From Imbroritus primus (GTDB taxonomy: Bacteria; Pseudomonadota; Gammaproteobacteria; Burkholderiales; Burkholderiaceae), in contig NZ_OZ201293.1 in NCBI RefSeq assembly GCF_964332355.1, forward strand, positions 3,038,001 to 3,102,000: a DNA stretch of 64,000 nt, in the 5' to 3' direction. Both the position numbers and the translations under genes were made by a program. Positions 52,585-61,015 of the stretch are shown here, one piece after another. The stretch's first letter is position 1. The number at the start of each line of letters is the position of its first letter. The notes under the pieces were generated by a model that did not search any database, had not been told where the DNA came from, and was given only the letters and a program-made list of their open reading frames with translations.

Positions 52585-53304
52585 ATGTCGGTATTGAGTT
52601 TTCTCACGGATACGGCCAGCAACGCCGTGCTTTCTTCGACTGAGCAGTCGTCAATCACAACCTCGATTTCGACGCTGCAAACCCGGATCGGGCTGCATTT
52701 CGCCAGCGGTGTAATCAAGCAGCACTTCCGCTTCGGCTCCTCAACGCGGGGCACGATCTTGCCGCGCTCGATGGATGAGCACTCGGATATCGATTACATG
52801 ATCGTATTCAGCGAGACCAATGCCACGCCGCAGACGTACTTGAATCGTCTGAAGACTTTCGTCGAGAAGTACTACAGCTCATCGGAAATCCGGCAGTCCA
52901 GCCCGACCATCGTGCTCGAACTGAACCACATCAGGTTCGACCTCGTGCCTGCAACGACGACATGGCTCGGCGAACTGCAAATCCCGAATGGCTCCGGCGG
53001 TTGGATGACAACCAACCCGAATGACTTCAACTCCACGCTCGAAGCCAAGAACAAAGAGCATAAATCGCTGATCAAGCCCTCCATTCGGCTGTTCAAATAC
53101 TGGAATGCAACCGCCGGGTTTCCGTTCCAATCCTTTGAAATGGAGAAATGGGTCTGCGGCCTGAGCTTCTGGTTCCTCTCAAACCAGAAGGACTATTTTC
53201 TTACGATCATCGAAAACCTGAATACCAGCTCGTCGTACTCGCAGTGGGTGAACAACGAAATTAGCCGTTGTCCCAATAGACGAGGATCGCGCGCTGCGTG
53301 GTGA
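52585..53304 (+). pseudogene. CD-NTase (SMODS nucleotidyltransferase), 3' end lost
   Basis: About 226 native residues remain, followed by 13 residues read from antisense DNA of the neighbouring gene. The nucleotidyltransferase motifs are intact: FRFGSSTRG, HSDIDYMIVF and a third acid in RFDLVPA. CD-NTases make cyclic oligonucleotides that activate effectors, here probably the SLATT protein. Intact relatives have a further helical C-terminal part, which is missing here after NNEI at 53262. The gene is AT-richer than its neighbours. Whether the fragment is active is unknown, and it is called a pseudogene for that reason. Confidence 0.7.
53255..53270. other. recombination or deletion junction
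   Basis: Two convergent coding regions both stop being recognisable at the same point near 53263: the CD-NTase loses its C-terminus and the ImmA/IrrE gene loses its C-terminus at YWDNG followed by a chance stop codon. A single deletion joining the two genes explains both. Confidence 0.6.
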
Positions 53305-53848
53305 ACTTGATGAAGCGGATGCACAGCGCCTCGAACGAAACCTGAAACCGCTTGGCGATGGCGCTGAGGACGTGCAGGTCGATGCGCTGGCTCGAAATCC
53401 AGTCGCGCAGCAGATCGCCGGGCATCAGCAGGTTGCTGGCAAAGTCGTCGGCTTCGCGTTCGATGGCGCGGATGGTGTCGACGCCAGAGTAGACGCTTTC
53501 CTTGTCGCAATTGAAGCTCTGCTGCTGACCGCGATGGAGGATGAAGTGGCCCAACTCATGGGCGATGGTGAAGCGTCGGCGTTCAGAGCTGGCCTTGCCG
53601 TTGTAGAAGATGCCCCACTCGGCCGCGTCCTTCGGGTTGCGCACCAGCATGCCTTCGCAGCTGTCGACATCGAGCACCATCGGCGCCTTGATCTCCCGCA
53701 CGCCCGTGCCGTAGGGCGTGCTCGGCAGCATCTGCCGGACGATCTCCAAATCGATGGCGTCGGGCATGCCCGTGCTGTACCACGCCCGCAACCACTTCTG
53801 GACGGTGTTGGCGGCAATGGAGCCAGTGAGGGTCTGCGCTGCGCTCAA
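53261..53848 (-). pseudogene. ImmA/IrrE metallopeptidase, 3' end lost
   Basis: A 195-residue remnant with the zinc-peptidase motif FTIAHELGHFILHR near residue 96 and the downstream acid-containing segment AIEREADDFASNLLMP, both intact. Homologues continue beyond the final YWDNG; here the frame ends at a stop created by the junction with the CD-NTase gene. It lies 3 bases downstream of an Xre gene, the common Xre/ImmA regulator pairing. The catalytic core remains, so partial function cannot be excluded. Confidence 0.72.
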
Positions 53849-53851
53849 TCC

Positions 53852-54193
53852 TCAGTCCCCGCCTTGGCCCTTGTCGGGGAACATGATCTTGAGGGCCTGC
53901 CGGTAGCGATCCTTCTCCTCGTCCGTCATCCCGGCGTACTCGCGGAAGAAAGCCACGTCCTCGGGACTGGCTTCGGGTGCCTGCTGCATGGGCGTACCCA
54001 TCACGTCCTCCATCGTCACGCCGAGCACCTGAGCGATCTTCTGAATCCGCTCGGCGGTGGGGCGCTGCCCCTCCTTCATTTCCAGTTCCCAGATGTAGGC
54101 CTTGGTGCAGCCGACCGCGTCGGCGACTTGTTGCAGGGTCAACTTCTTCGCCTCGCGCAAGCGCCGCAGGCGTGCTCCAAACGCCGAAGCCAT
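53852..54193 (-). CDS. Xre-family HTH regulator
   Basis: A 113-residue protein with an N-terminal HTH (RLRRLREAKKLTLQQVADAV, CTKAYIWELE) and a C-terminal helical tail. It is in one unit with the ImmA/IrrE gene and divergent from an unknown pair. Three copies of CGAGATRCR lie in the divergent promoter region and are the likely binding sites. It resembles phage-type repressors that are removed by ImmA-like peptidases on damage. Confidence 0.85.
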   Translation of the reverse strand: MASAFGARLRRLREAKKLTLQQVADAVGCTKAYIWELEMKEGQRPTAERIQKIAQVLGVTMEDVMGTPMQQAPEASPEDVAFFREYAGMTDEEKDRYRQALKIMFPDKGQGGD

Positions 54194-54243
54194 GGCGATG
54201 CTCCTGTCGCGGCTAAACAGCCGGTGAATGAATCAAGACTGTC

Positions 54244-54249
54244 AGTATA
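54244..54249 (-). promoter_or_regulatory. -10 element of the xre/immA unit
   Basis: On the minus strand TATACT lies about 50 bases upstream of the xre start codon and just downstream of a CGAGATACA operator copy (54254-54262). No good -35 is visible at 17 bases. Confidence 0.4.
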
Positions 54250-54253
54250 GCCG

Positions 54254-54355
54254 CGAGATACACAAAAGGTCTAGATGTGCCCCGTTGATTGACAAGCGGA
54301 AATCCGCGGTTCAGAATCGCGCTTGTATCTCGTTACTTTACTTGCGCGAGATGCG
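54254..54355. promoter_or_regulatory. three operator-like repeats and a plus-strand promoter
   Basis: CGAGATACA (54254-54262), its exact inverse TGTATCTCG (54324-54332) and CGAGATGCG (54347-54355) are probable Xre sites. Between them TTGACA (54289-54294), 17 bases, then CAGAAT (54312-54317) form a promoter reading toward 54438. The second operator coincides with the predicted transcription start, so a bound repressor would block it. Confidence 0.6.
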
Positions 54356-54437
54356 TGTTCAGTAACCCTGTCGCTCGCCCGTGCAGCCCGTACATCGGTC
54401 GCAGACCTCCGACGCCGATCCAGAAAGGACAAACAAG

Positions 54438-55673
54438 ATGAAGAAGACCTTTGTCGACGTGATGCTCGAGCTGCCGGTGGACGCCACGCTGCGCGACTTC
54501 CTGACCTCACATGGCCTGCCGGTGCCGGACGGGTTCGCGTGGGACGATGCACCGGAGACCAGCCAGTTCTTGGTGGAGGCGGTCAAGGTCTGGCCGGACA
54601 CTGCCGCCCGTGACCAGATGATCGCCAACCTCATGGCCGCCGTCCAACTGGGTGATGCGGCGGGCAAGCAGGCGATGTTCGAGGCCGCAGTGGCGGACGG
54701 TGCCGCACTGGCAGGCCTGACGCTGTGCAGCAGCGACGTCCATCGCTCGTTCTGGCTGTACGTCAACCACCCGGCGCTGTTCGAGCGCGCCTACGACTTC
54801 AGCTTCTGGGAGCATCACGGGCCGCAAACCCAGCAATACGATCTGGGCCTGAAGCGCCAGCCGAACGGTTCGGACACCAACCTGGCCGCACTGCGCCACG
54901 CCATCTCGGCGTTCTACAAGCGCGAAATGCAGTGCGGCGACAGCAGCGTGGCGCACTTGGTCGAGCGCAGCCCCGGCGTGTTCCTGCTGACCGTCCACGT
55001 CAAGGACATGGCCATGCTGCGGCTGGAGTTCGAGGGTTCGACCCTGAAGCGTCGCGTCGGCAATCCCAACATCCACATGGTGCTGGAATACGCCAAGTCC
55101 ACCGGCGTGGTGCGCACGCTGGTACGCGGCGGCCAGAAGTACCAGCAGATGCTGGTCGAGGCCTTTGCCGAGCATGTGTTGGGCGTCAAGGCGAACGCGC
55201 ACCGGATCAAGTCGCCAACGCTGAATTTGTCGATGTTGCGCACCGGCTTCGACGTGCCAGAAGCGTTCGAGGACGGCTTCTCGACGGTGCAACTGAAGGC
55301 GCTCACGCTCCTCAGCCCGGACGCCGCGCTGAAGATCGAATGCACTGCGATGCAGTCCAGCCAGCAACGCTCGGTGCATGAGCTGCTGAAGGAGAAACTG
55401 CCCGGCCCGCTGGAAGGCAACTGGGCGGTGACGGCGGCGCAGGTCAATCTCTACTATCCGCCCGAGCCGGGCCGCACGCGTGCCAAGGTGGTCACCATCG
55501 AAGTGACCAGCAAGGGGCGTCTGAACCTGCACAAGTTCGACGCGAAGATGCAGGCGCAGCTGGAAGGCTATCTGGTCTCGGTGGGCATCTTGCAGAAGGG
55601 CCAGACCCTGAGCGCGCAGGAGCTTCCGCCGGAAGCGGACGCGATCAGTTCCTCCTCGGCGTTCGAGGACTGA
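54438..55673 (+). CDS. unrecognised protein A of the Xre-controlled pair
   Basis: A 411-residue soluble protein with no family I can name. It has no signal peptide or membrane helices. Notable segments are SSDVHRSFWLYVNHPALFERAYDFS (residues about 98-122), the central VAHLVERSPGVFLLTVHVKD, and a C-terminal region around HKFDAKMQAQLEGYL. AGAAAGGA precedes the chosen ATG, and the start is supported by the promoter at 54289-54317. It is separated by 3 bases from the second gene. A DNA-end or damage-response function is possible but not shown. Confidence 0.7.
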   Translation: MKKTFVDVMLELPVDATLRDFLTSHGLPVPDGFAWDDAPETSQFLVEAVKVWPDTAARDQMIANLMAAVQLGDAAGKQAMFEAAVADGAALAGLTLCSSDVHRSFWLYVNHPALFERAYDFSFWEHHGPQTQQYDLGLKRQPNGSDTNLAALRHAISAFYKREMQCGDSSVAHLVERSPGVFLLTVHVKDMAMLRLEFEGSTLKRRVGNPNIHMVLEYAKSTGVVRTLVRGGQKYQQMLVEAFAEHVLGVKANAHRIKSPTLNLSMLRTGFDVPEAFEDGFSTVQLKALTLLSPDAALKIECTAMQSSQQRSVHELLKEKLPGPLEGNWAVTAAQVNLYYPPEPGRTRAKVVTIEVTSKGRLNLHKFDAKMQAQLEGYLVSVGILQKGQTLSAQELPPEADAISSSSAFED

Positions 55674-55676
55674 TCG

Positions 55677-56630
55677 ATGGCGGCGCACGATGCCTGGGCC
55701 TTGGTCTGCCGCCTGTTCGCGGACGGCACGCCCGTGCTGCGAACCACGCTGTCGCCCCGCGAGGTGGCTGCACTGTCCGTCCTCGGCAAGGCGGTCAAGC
55801 CGACGGTCGTTGATCGGTCGTTCGTGCTCTGCCCACACTGCCAGCAGCATCGGGCGCAGGTTTGGGGCGATGGTCGAGGTGGACGTATGTGCCGTTGCCC
55901 GGACTGCGGGCCCGTGGCCGTCGAAGCGAACGATGGTGCGGCGTTGGCCTTGGACGAGGAATGGTTGCGCCAGAAGCTGCGCCTCGCGCTCGGCATCGAA
56001 AGCCGCGACGGCATCGATGATCTGGGCGACGGCGTGTGGCGGCTGGGCGAGGCCCGCCGCTCGCCCGTGCTGCTGGCCCGCGATCTGACGCGCGTGCTGC
56101 AAGAACCAGCGTTGCTGGATCGGGTGCGCGTCGCCGGCGGCGACATCCGCGTGATCACGCCAAGGCCGCGCACGACGCGCGGATCGCCCTTCGGCGCGGG
56201 TGTGGGGTGGTTGGCGCTGGAGGAGCGCTTCACCTTCTACGGCGGCGGGATCGCGCTCATCGGCGCACCATCACCGTCCGCGCAATCGGCGGCCGCCGAT
56301 CCGGCCACGCCGGTGAACGGGCCGTTCTCGGCGGACTTCAAATGGGCGACGCTGCCTGATATCAGCAGCACGCCGATCCGATTCACCGACGGTCAGGCCA
56401 AGGTGCTCGAGGCGCTGTGGTCGTTCAAAGGCGAAGCCACGACGGCGGAACGGATCATGCAACGCGCAGGCCTGGACAGCGCGAAACCGAGCGACCTGTT
56501 CAAGATCAAGTCGAAGGACAAGGGCAAGCCGGAACCTGCGACGCAGCACGCGGCCTACGTTGCCCTCGTGGTCACGCAGCAACGCGCAGGGTTGTACTCG
56601 ATGCCCTGCGCGGCGGGTGCGTTGGCGTGA
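55677..56630 (+). CDS. unrecognised zinc-binding protein B of the Xre-controlled pair
   Basis: A 317-residue protein whose ATG follows the first gene by 3 bases. Residues 43-72 contain CPHC and CRCPDC, a likely zinc ribbon. A C-terminal winged-helix-like segment (SFKGEATTAERIMQRAGLD) may bind DNA. The middle part (SRDGIDDLGDGVWRLGEAR) recalls no named family. The operon link to protein A and the Xre/ImmA regulators suggests one system. It is the last gene of the island. Confidence 0.68.
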   Translation: MAAHDAWALVCRLFADGTPVLRTTLSPREVAALSVLGKAVKPTVVDRSFVLCPHCQQHRAQVWGDGRGGRMCRCPDCGPVAVEANDGAALALDEEWLRQKLRLALGIESRDGIDDLGDGVWRLGEARRSPVLLARDLTRVLQEPALLDRVRVAGGDIRVITPRPRTTRGSPFGAGVGWLALEERFTFYGGGIALIGAPSPSAQSAAADPATPVNGPFSADFKWATLPDISSTPIRFTDGQAKVLEALWSFKGEATTAERIMQRAGLDSAKPSDLFKIKSKDKGKPEPATQHAAYVALVVTQQRAGLYSMPCAAGALA

Positions 56631-56861
56631 TGGATTGCTGCTCCAAGTTCGCTGGACAACCAATGGCAATGGCACGCGCGCAAGTTGCGGGCACACAAGG
56701 CCGCGTGCGTGTGCCACGACGAAGAGGTTGGCGCAGGTTTCGAGAGAAGATAGGGCGGAACAGGGGCGAACCGGCCGCGTCATGGCCCCTTGTCCGCCAA
56801 CCGTCGGCACACGCAGAATGGCCCGGAACCCCGCGTCGTCTGCGGACCCCGGAAATGGAAA
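56631..56861. other. island right boundary region
   Basis: No gene is supported. A hairpin CCGC(gtcgtct)GCGG at 56831-56845 resembles the left-end hairpin at 29822-29838: CCCGCGGTCTCTGCGG and CCCGCGTCGTCTGCGG agree at 13 of 16 positions. This may be a remnant of the recombination site. Confidence 0.35.
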
Positions 56862-56885
56862 CGCCCAACCGAGAACGGTTGGGCG
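56862..56885 (-). terminator. tRNA-Ala terminator
   Basis: CGCCCAACC and GGTTGGGCG form a 9-bp stem with a 6-base loop just downstream of the tRNA 3' end. On the minus strand it is followed by TTTCCATTTCC, a weak U-tract. This suggests native chromosomal DNA from here rightwards. Confidence 0.65.
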
Positions 56886-56893
56886 CTGAATAG

Positions 56894-56969
56894 TGGTGGA
56901 CCGAAGGAGGATCGAACTCCCGACCTCTGCATTGCGAACGCAGCGCTCTCCCAGCTGAGCTATCGGCCC
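56894..56969 (-). tRNA. tRNA-Ala, anticodon CGC
   Basis: A 76-base cloverleaf can be drawn including the encoded CCA end. The 7-bp acceptor stem pairs GGGCCGA with TCGGTCC, and it contains the G3-U70 wobble pair that identifies alanine tRNAs. The D arm is GCTC/GAGC. The anticodon stem is CTGCG/TGCAG with loop TTCGCAA, so the anticodon is CGC, which reads GCG. The T arm carries GTTCGATC. Confidence 0.92.
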
Positions 56970-57063
56970 GTGTCGTCGATTCTATCCGACTCGGGCGGGC
57001 GCTTCAACGGGGGCGGCGATGGTCTGCCGGTCCCCGTCGGAGACATCAAATCGACGCCTCGAA

Positions 57064-58758
57064 TCAGCTGCGCAGCTTGGGTTCGTTGAGCTTGCGCGGG
57101 GCGATTTCCTTCTGCTGGCGCAGCCAGCTGGCCATGACTTCCCACACGGGCGGGCCGGCGGCGTCGCGGGCGGCTTCGGAGACGCCGGCCCAGCCGGCGA
57201 CTTTATAGGTTTTGTCGGCGTCGAGCGGTTTGCCGTTGAGGGTGAGGTCGCCGATGCGCTGGCCCATGGCGGCGGCGGGGGCGATGCTGTACTGCAGGCC
57301 GCCCACGCGCACCATGTCGCCGCCCTGCTGGTAGTAGGGGTCGGGGTTGAAGAGGTTGTCGGCCACGTCTTCAAGCACGGTCTTGATGGTGGCGCCGGTC
57401 ATCGGTGTGACGGTGACCTTGGGATAGGTGATGGCGGTCTGGTCGAGCAGTTCTTCCATGCGGATGGCCTGGCCGGGGAGCAGCGAGGTACCCCAGCGGA
57501 AGCCGGGCGAGAAGGCGATTTCGGCGCCCTGGGTCTGCATCAGGCCGTCGAGGATGAGCTGGTCGAAGGTGCCGTTGAAGTTACCGCGGCGGTACAGCAG
57601 GCCCTGCGTGGTGGCGAGGGTTTCGCCGAGCTGTTTTTGGTACGGGGCACGGATGCGCGTGATGAGCGCGTCCATGGCGGGATCGGCCGGCAGGTAGTTG
57701 GAGAACACCGGCAGCAGCTTGTAGCGGAAGTCGGCGATCTTGCCGTTGCGGACGTCGAAGTCGAGCACGCCGAGGAACTTGCTGTTGGAGCCGGCGTTGG
57801 TAACGAGCGTGGTGCCGCCGGCGTTCTTGACGACGATGGGCTGCGGCACACCGTCGTGCGTGTGGCCGCCGAGAATAGCATCGAGGCCGCGCACGCGCGA
57901 GGCGAGCTTGAGGTCGACGTCCATGCCGTTGTGCGAGAGCAGCACGACGACCTGTGCGCCCTTGCCGCGCGCTTCGTCGATCATGGCCTGCAGGTTGTCT
58001 TCCTGGATGCCGAAGGTCCAGTCGGGCGTGAAGTAGCGAGGGTTGGCAATCGGCGTGTAGGGGAAGGCCTGGCCGATGATGGCGACGTTGACGCCGTTCA
58101 TCTGCTTGATGACGTACGGGTCGAAGACCGGGTCGCCAAAATCATTGGTCTTGATGTTCTGCGCGAGAAAGGCCACCTTGCCCTTGAAGTCGCCATCGAC
58201 GATCTGCTTGACGCGTTCGGCGCCCAGGGTCATTTCCCAGTGCGGGGTCATGACGTCGACGCCCAGCGCGAGGGCGGCATCGACCATGTCCTGCCCCTTG
58301 GTCCACAGCGCGGTACCGGAGCCTTGCCAGGTATCGCCGCCGTCGAGCAGCAGTGCGCCGGGGCGGCTGGCCTTCATGCGCTTGACGAGCGTGGCGAGGT
58401 GGGCGAAGCCGCCAACCTTGCCGTACTTGCGCGCGGCTTCGGTGAAGTCGAGGTAGGTGAAGGCATGCGCTTCGGCGCTGCCCGGGGCGATGCGGAAGCG
58501 TTTCAGCAGGTCTTCGCCGACGAGGTGCGGCGGCTGGCCGGCGGCGGCACCAACGCCAATATTGACGCTCGGTTCGCGGAAGTAGATCGGCTTGAGCTGT
58601 GCGTGGCAGTCGGTGAAATGCAGCAGGTGCACGTTGCCAAAACGTGGCAGTTGATACATCGCTTCAGCCGATTGTGCAGCGATGGCGTCATGATGCGAGA
58701 GCGTCATGCCGCCCGCGCTGGCAACAGCCAGCACTTGCAGGAACTCGCGTCGGTTCAT
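57064..58758 (-). CDS. soxB: SoxB, thiosulfohydrolase
   Basis: A 564-residue periplasmic enzyme with a Tat signal (MNRREFLQVLAVASAGG). The metallophosphatase-type motifs are LLHFTDCHAQLKP, LLDGGDTWQGSG, LLSHNGMD and LGGHTHDGV, which hold the two manganese ions. SoxB hydrolyses sulfate from the cysteine S-thiosulfonate carried on SoxYZ. It is the last gene of the cluster before the tRNA. TGGAG precedes the ATG. Confidence 0.97.
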   Translation of the reverse strand: MNRREFLQVLAVASAGGMTLSHHDAIAAQSAEAMYQLPRFGNVHLLHFTDCHAQLKPIYFREPSVNIGVGAAAGQPPHLVGEDLLKRFRIAPGSAEAHAFTYLDFTEAARKYGKVGGFAHLATLVKRMKASRPGALLLDGGDTWQGSGTALWTKGQDMVDAALALGVDVMTPHWEMTLGAERVKQIVDGDFKGKVAFLAQNIKTNDFGDPVFDPYVIKQMNGVNVAIIGQAFPYTPIANPRYFTPDWTFGIQEDNLQAMIDEARGKGAQVVVLLSHNGMDVDLKLASRVRGLDAILGGHTHDGVPQPIVVKNAGGTTLVTNAGSNSKFLGVLDFDVRNGKIADFRYKLLPVFSNYLPADPAMDALITRIRAPYQKQLGETLATTQGLLYRRGNFNGTFDQLILDGLMQTQGAEIAFSPGFRWGTSLLPGQAIRMEELLDQTAITYPKVTVTPMTGATIKTVLEDVADNLFNPDPYYQQGGDMVRVGGLQYSIAPAAAMGQRIGDLTLNGKPLDADKTYKVAGWAGVSEAARDAAGPPVWEVMASWLRQQKEIAPRKLNEPKLRS

Positions 58759-58871
58759 GCCCGGGTCTCCATTGTCGTTGTGATGCGGCGTGGCTCGGTC
58801 GCCTGCCCGCCGGTGGTGCGTGATGACTGGTCGTTACGTGGTGTCCACGTGATTGCGTGTGTTGTTGCGTG

Positions 58872-59417
58872 TTATTGCGTAGCGTATTTCGCCAGTTCGG
58901 CGACGTCTTCTTCGAGCATTTCGCCAATCTCGTGCAAGACGACGCGGCCGTTGCGATCGAGCACGATCACTTCGGGAATCCCGCGATGCGCGCCGATGGC
59001 CTGCTTGAGGGCGGGGTTCGACATCGTCACGGGGAAGGTGTATTTGCGCTGGGCGACATACTCGCGCACCGTTTCCGGCTTCGGATCGATGGAGACAGTC
59101 AGCACTTGCAGCGGGGTGTGGCGGGTGGCGGCGTACATTTTTTGCAGGCGCGGGTTCTGCATGGCGCAGAACGGGCACCATGTCGCCCAGATCTGGATGA
59201 CGACCGGCTTGCCGCGCCACGTTTCGGGGCCGAGCGTGCGGCCGTCGATGAGCGTGACCGCCGGCAGTTGCACGGTATCGCCCACCGCGACGGCGCGGGC
59301 CGGCGCGGGCAGAAGTGCCAGCGCCATGAGAACCGCCATGAGGCACGCGATGCCGCCATGGCGCAGCGCGCGCCATGGGCGGAATGTCGCAGGGGAAAGC
59401 ATCATCGCGTGCGCCAT
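58872..59417 (-). CDS. soxW: SoxW-type thioredoxin (TlpA-like)
   Basis: A 181-residue protein with an N-terminal hydrophobic export segment and a thioredoxin-like domain carrying WATWCPFCAMQNPRL, so the active site is CPFC. SoxW keeps SoxYZ thiols reduced in the periplasm. It lies between soxX and soxB. GGAGACGGGC precedes the first ATG; an in-frame second ATG is nearby. Confidence 0.85.
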   Translation of the reverse strand: MAHAMMLSPATFRPWRALRHGGIACLMAVLMALALLPAPARAVAVGDTVQLPAVTLIDGRTLGPETWRGKPVVIQIWATWCPFCAMQNPRLQKMYAATRHTPLQVLTVSIDPKPETVREYVAQRKYTFPVTMSNPALKQAIGAHRGIPEVIVLDRNGRVVLHEIGEMLEEDVAELAKYATQ

Positions 59418-59436
59418 GCCCGTCTCCGTATCTCCG

Positions 59437-60096
59437 TTACTTGTTGACCGGCGATGCGGGATCCAGCAGCAGCGCCATCACGTCGCGCATCTGCTGTTCG
59501 GTCAGGATGTTCTTGTGACCGAAGCGCGGCATGTTGGAACAGGCGTTGTACGCGTTGGAGTTGTAGATTTTGCTCCAGGTGTACTTGAGGATTGCCTCGC
59601 TGTTGCCGCGGATCTTGCCGTAGTTGTACAGGGTCGGGCCGATGTTGCCGAAGGAGATTTCCTCCTTGGTCATCTGGTGGCAGGCATAGCAGTTGCCGCC
59701 GTTGGTGCTGCCGACCTTGTCGCTGAACTGCATGCCGCGACCGAGCTGAGCGACCTTCTCGCCTTCCTTCCAGTCACCGAGGTACTTGTTGTCGGACGGG
59801 TACTTCACCAGCTTGAGCTGCTCGGCTTCGATCTGCTTGGCAGCAGCCTTGGGCACGTGCGCGGCATCGGGATAGTTGCTGCACAGGGCCTGCACGCTGT
59901 CCTGCTGGAGCACGCCTTCAAGTGTCGCCGGTCCCTTGGACTTGAGCGACACAGCCATGGCATGCATGAGATCGGCCTTGCCGTCGAAATGCAGCGCGGC
60001 ATCCTTCTTGTCGGCAGCGTGGACCACGCCTGCCGCGGCGCTGGCGACCAGCACCGCTGCGCCCGTGAAAGCGCGAATCAGTTGAGTCATTTGCAT
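59437..60096 (-). CDS. soxX: SoxX, cytochrome c subunit
   Basis: A 219-residue exported protein with a signal peptide (VLVASAAAGVVHAA) and one heme-binding motif GNCYACHQ near residue 140. The distal methionine ligand is in CSNMPRFGH. SoxX pairs with SoxA to link thiosulfate oxidatively to the SoxY cysteine. AAGGAG is seven bases before the ATG. The SoxX stop is separated from soxW by 19 bases. Confidence 0.96.
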   Translation of the reverse strand: MQMTQLIRAFTGAAVLVASAAAGVVHAADKKDAALHFDGKADLMHAMAVSLKSKGPATLEGVLQQDSVQALCSNYPDAAHVPKAAAKQIEAEQLKLVKYPSDNKYLGDWKEGEKVAQLGRGMQFSDKVGSTNGGNCYACHQMTKEEISFGNIGPTLYNYGKIRGNSEAILKYTWSKIYNSNAYNACSNMPRFGHKNILTEQQMRDVMALLLDPASPVNK

Positions 60097-60106
60097 CGCC
60101 GGCTCC

Positions 60107-60931
60107 TTATCGTTTCAGCGCGGGGGCGTCGTACGTGCCACCGTTGGCGTTCTTGGCGAGGAACATGGTCAGCGCGGTGATCAGTTCCGAACCATAGACG
60201 GCTTCAGGGAAACGCTGTTGGCGCAGGCAGTCGTAGAGACGGTGCTGCATGGTGCGCACCTCGCCCTGCGAAACGCGATAGGCCGGCCACGTGGTGTAGG
60301 CAAAGCGTGCGCCCTTCTCTTCGAGCAGATTCGGCAGATCCTGCAGGCGAATGCGCTGGCCATCGGTGGCGTGGCAGGTGGCGCAAGCGAAGTCGTACGC
60401 GCCACCACGGTAGAAGAACATCTGCTTGCCGAGGGCGTAGCTTTCCTTCTCGGCGGGATGCTTGAGTTGCACGTTCACCGGCAGGCCGCGCGAGGCGCCG
60501 GTCACATAGGCCACCAGGCGCTCGATGTCGGAACGCTTGCCGCCGGAGAACGGCGTGGCAGTGGCTTCGGCCTGGGTCAGGCCCTGCAGGGTCATGCGGC
60601 AGTGGATCAGGCGCTGCTCGAGGTCCATGACCTTGCCGGTGTCGGCAAAGTAGCGCGGCAGTTCGACGTAGGCACCCTTGACGACGCCGGGGCCTTTGCC
60701 GAGATCGCATTGTTCGAGCGAGGCTTTCTTGGGACCGGCAGGCTTTTTCCACATTTCTTCGCCGGCGGCTTCCCACAGGTCGGCGGGATTGCCATCGGCC
60801 AGCATCTGGCGATACTTGGCGATTTCATCGGCGGTGCTGCCCTGGGCATGCGCGGCCGGGACGGCGAAGGCCGCCGTAAACGCCAATGTCAGCGGCACCG
60901 CCCGGCTCAGGACGGTTTGCAGTAGGGACAT
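60107..60931 (-). CDS. soxA: SoxA, cytochrome c subunit (mono-heme type)
   Basis: A 274-residue exported protein with a signal peptide (LTLAFTAAFAVPAAHAQG) and one CATCH heme motif near residue 182. The cysteine in YDCLRQQ is the persulfide active-site ligand. The N-terminal half retains only single cysteines (EQCDLG, IHCRMT) where two-heme SoxA proteins have a second heme, so this is the one-heme form. It forms SoxAX with soxX just downstream. GAGGAG is six bases before the ATG. Confidence 0.96.
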   Translation of the reverse strand: MSLLQTVLSRAVPLTLAFTAAFAVPAAHAQGSTADEIAKYRQMLADGNPADLWEAAGEEMWKKPAGPKKASLEQCDLGKGPGVVKGAYVELPRYFADTGKVMDLEQRLIHCRMTLQGLTQAEATATPFSGGKRSDIERLVAYVTGASRGLPVNVQLKHPAEKESYALGKQMFFYRGGAYDFACATCHATDGQRIRLQDLPNLLEEKGARFAYTTWPAYRVSQGEVRTMQHRLYDCLRQQRFPEAVYGSELITALTMFLAKNANGGTYDAPALKR

Positions 60932-61015
60932 AGGTTTCTCCTCGGTGTTATTGTCGCTGGCGCCATCACGCGCAGAAAGACGCGGCGAAAGCATCAACGC
61001 TTGCCATGTTACCCC

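Noticed and set aside
57019..60180. A 1,053-codon plus-strand frame across soxB, soxW and soxX
   Set aside because: It is antisense to three recognised sox genes and shows no conserved motif.
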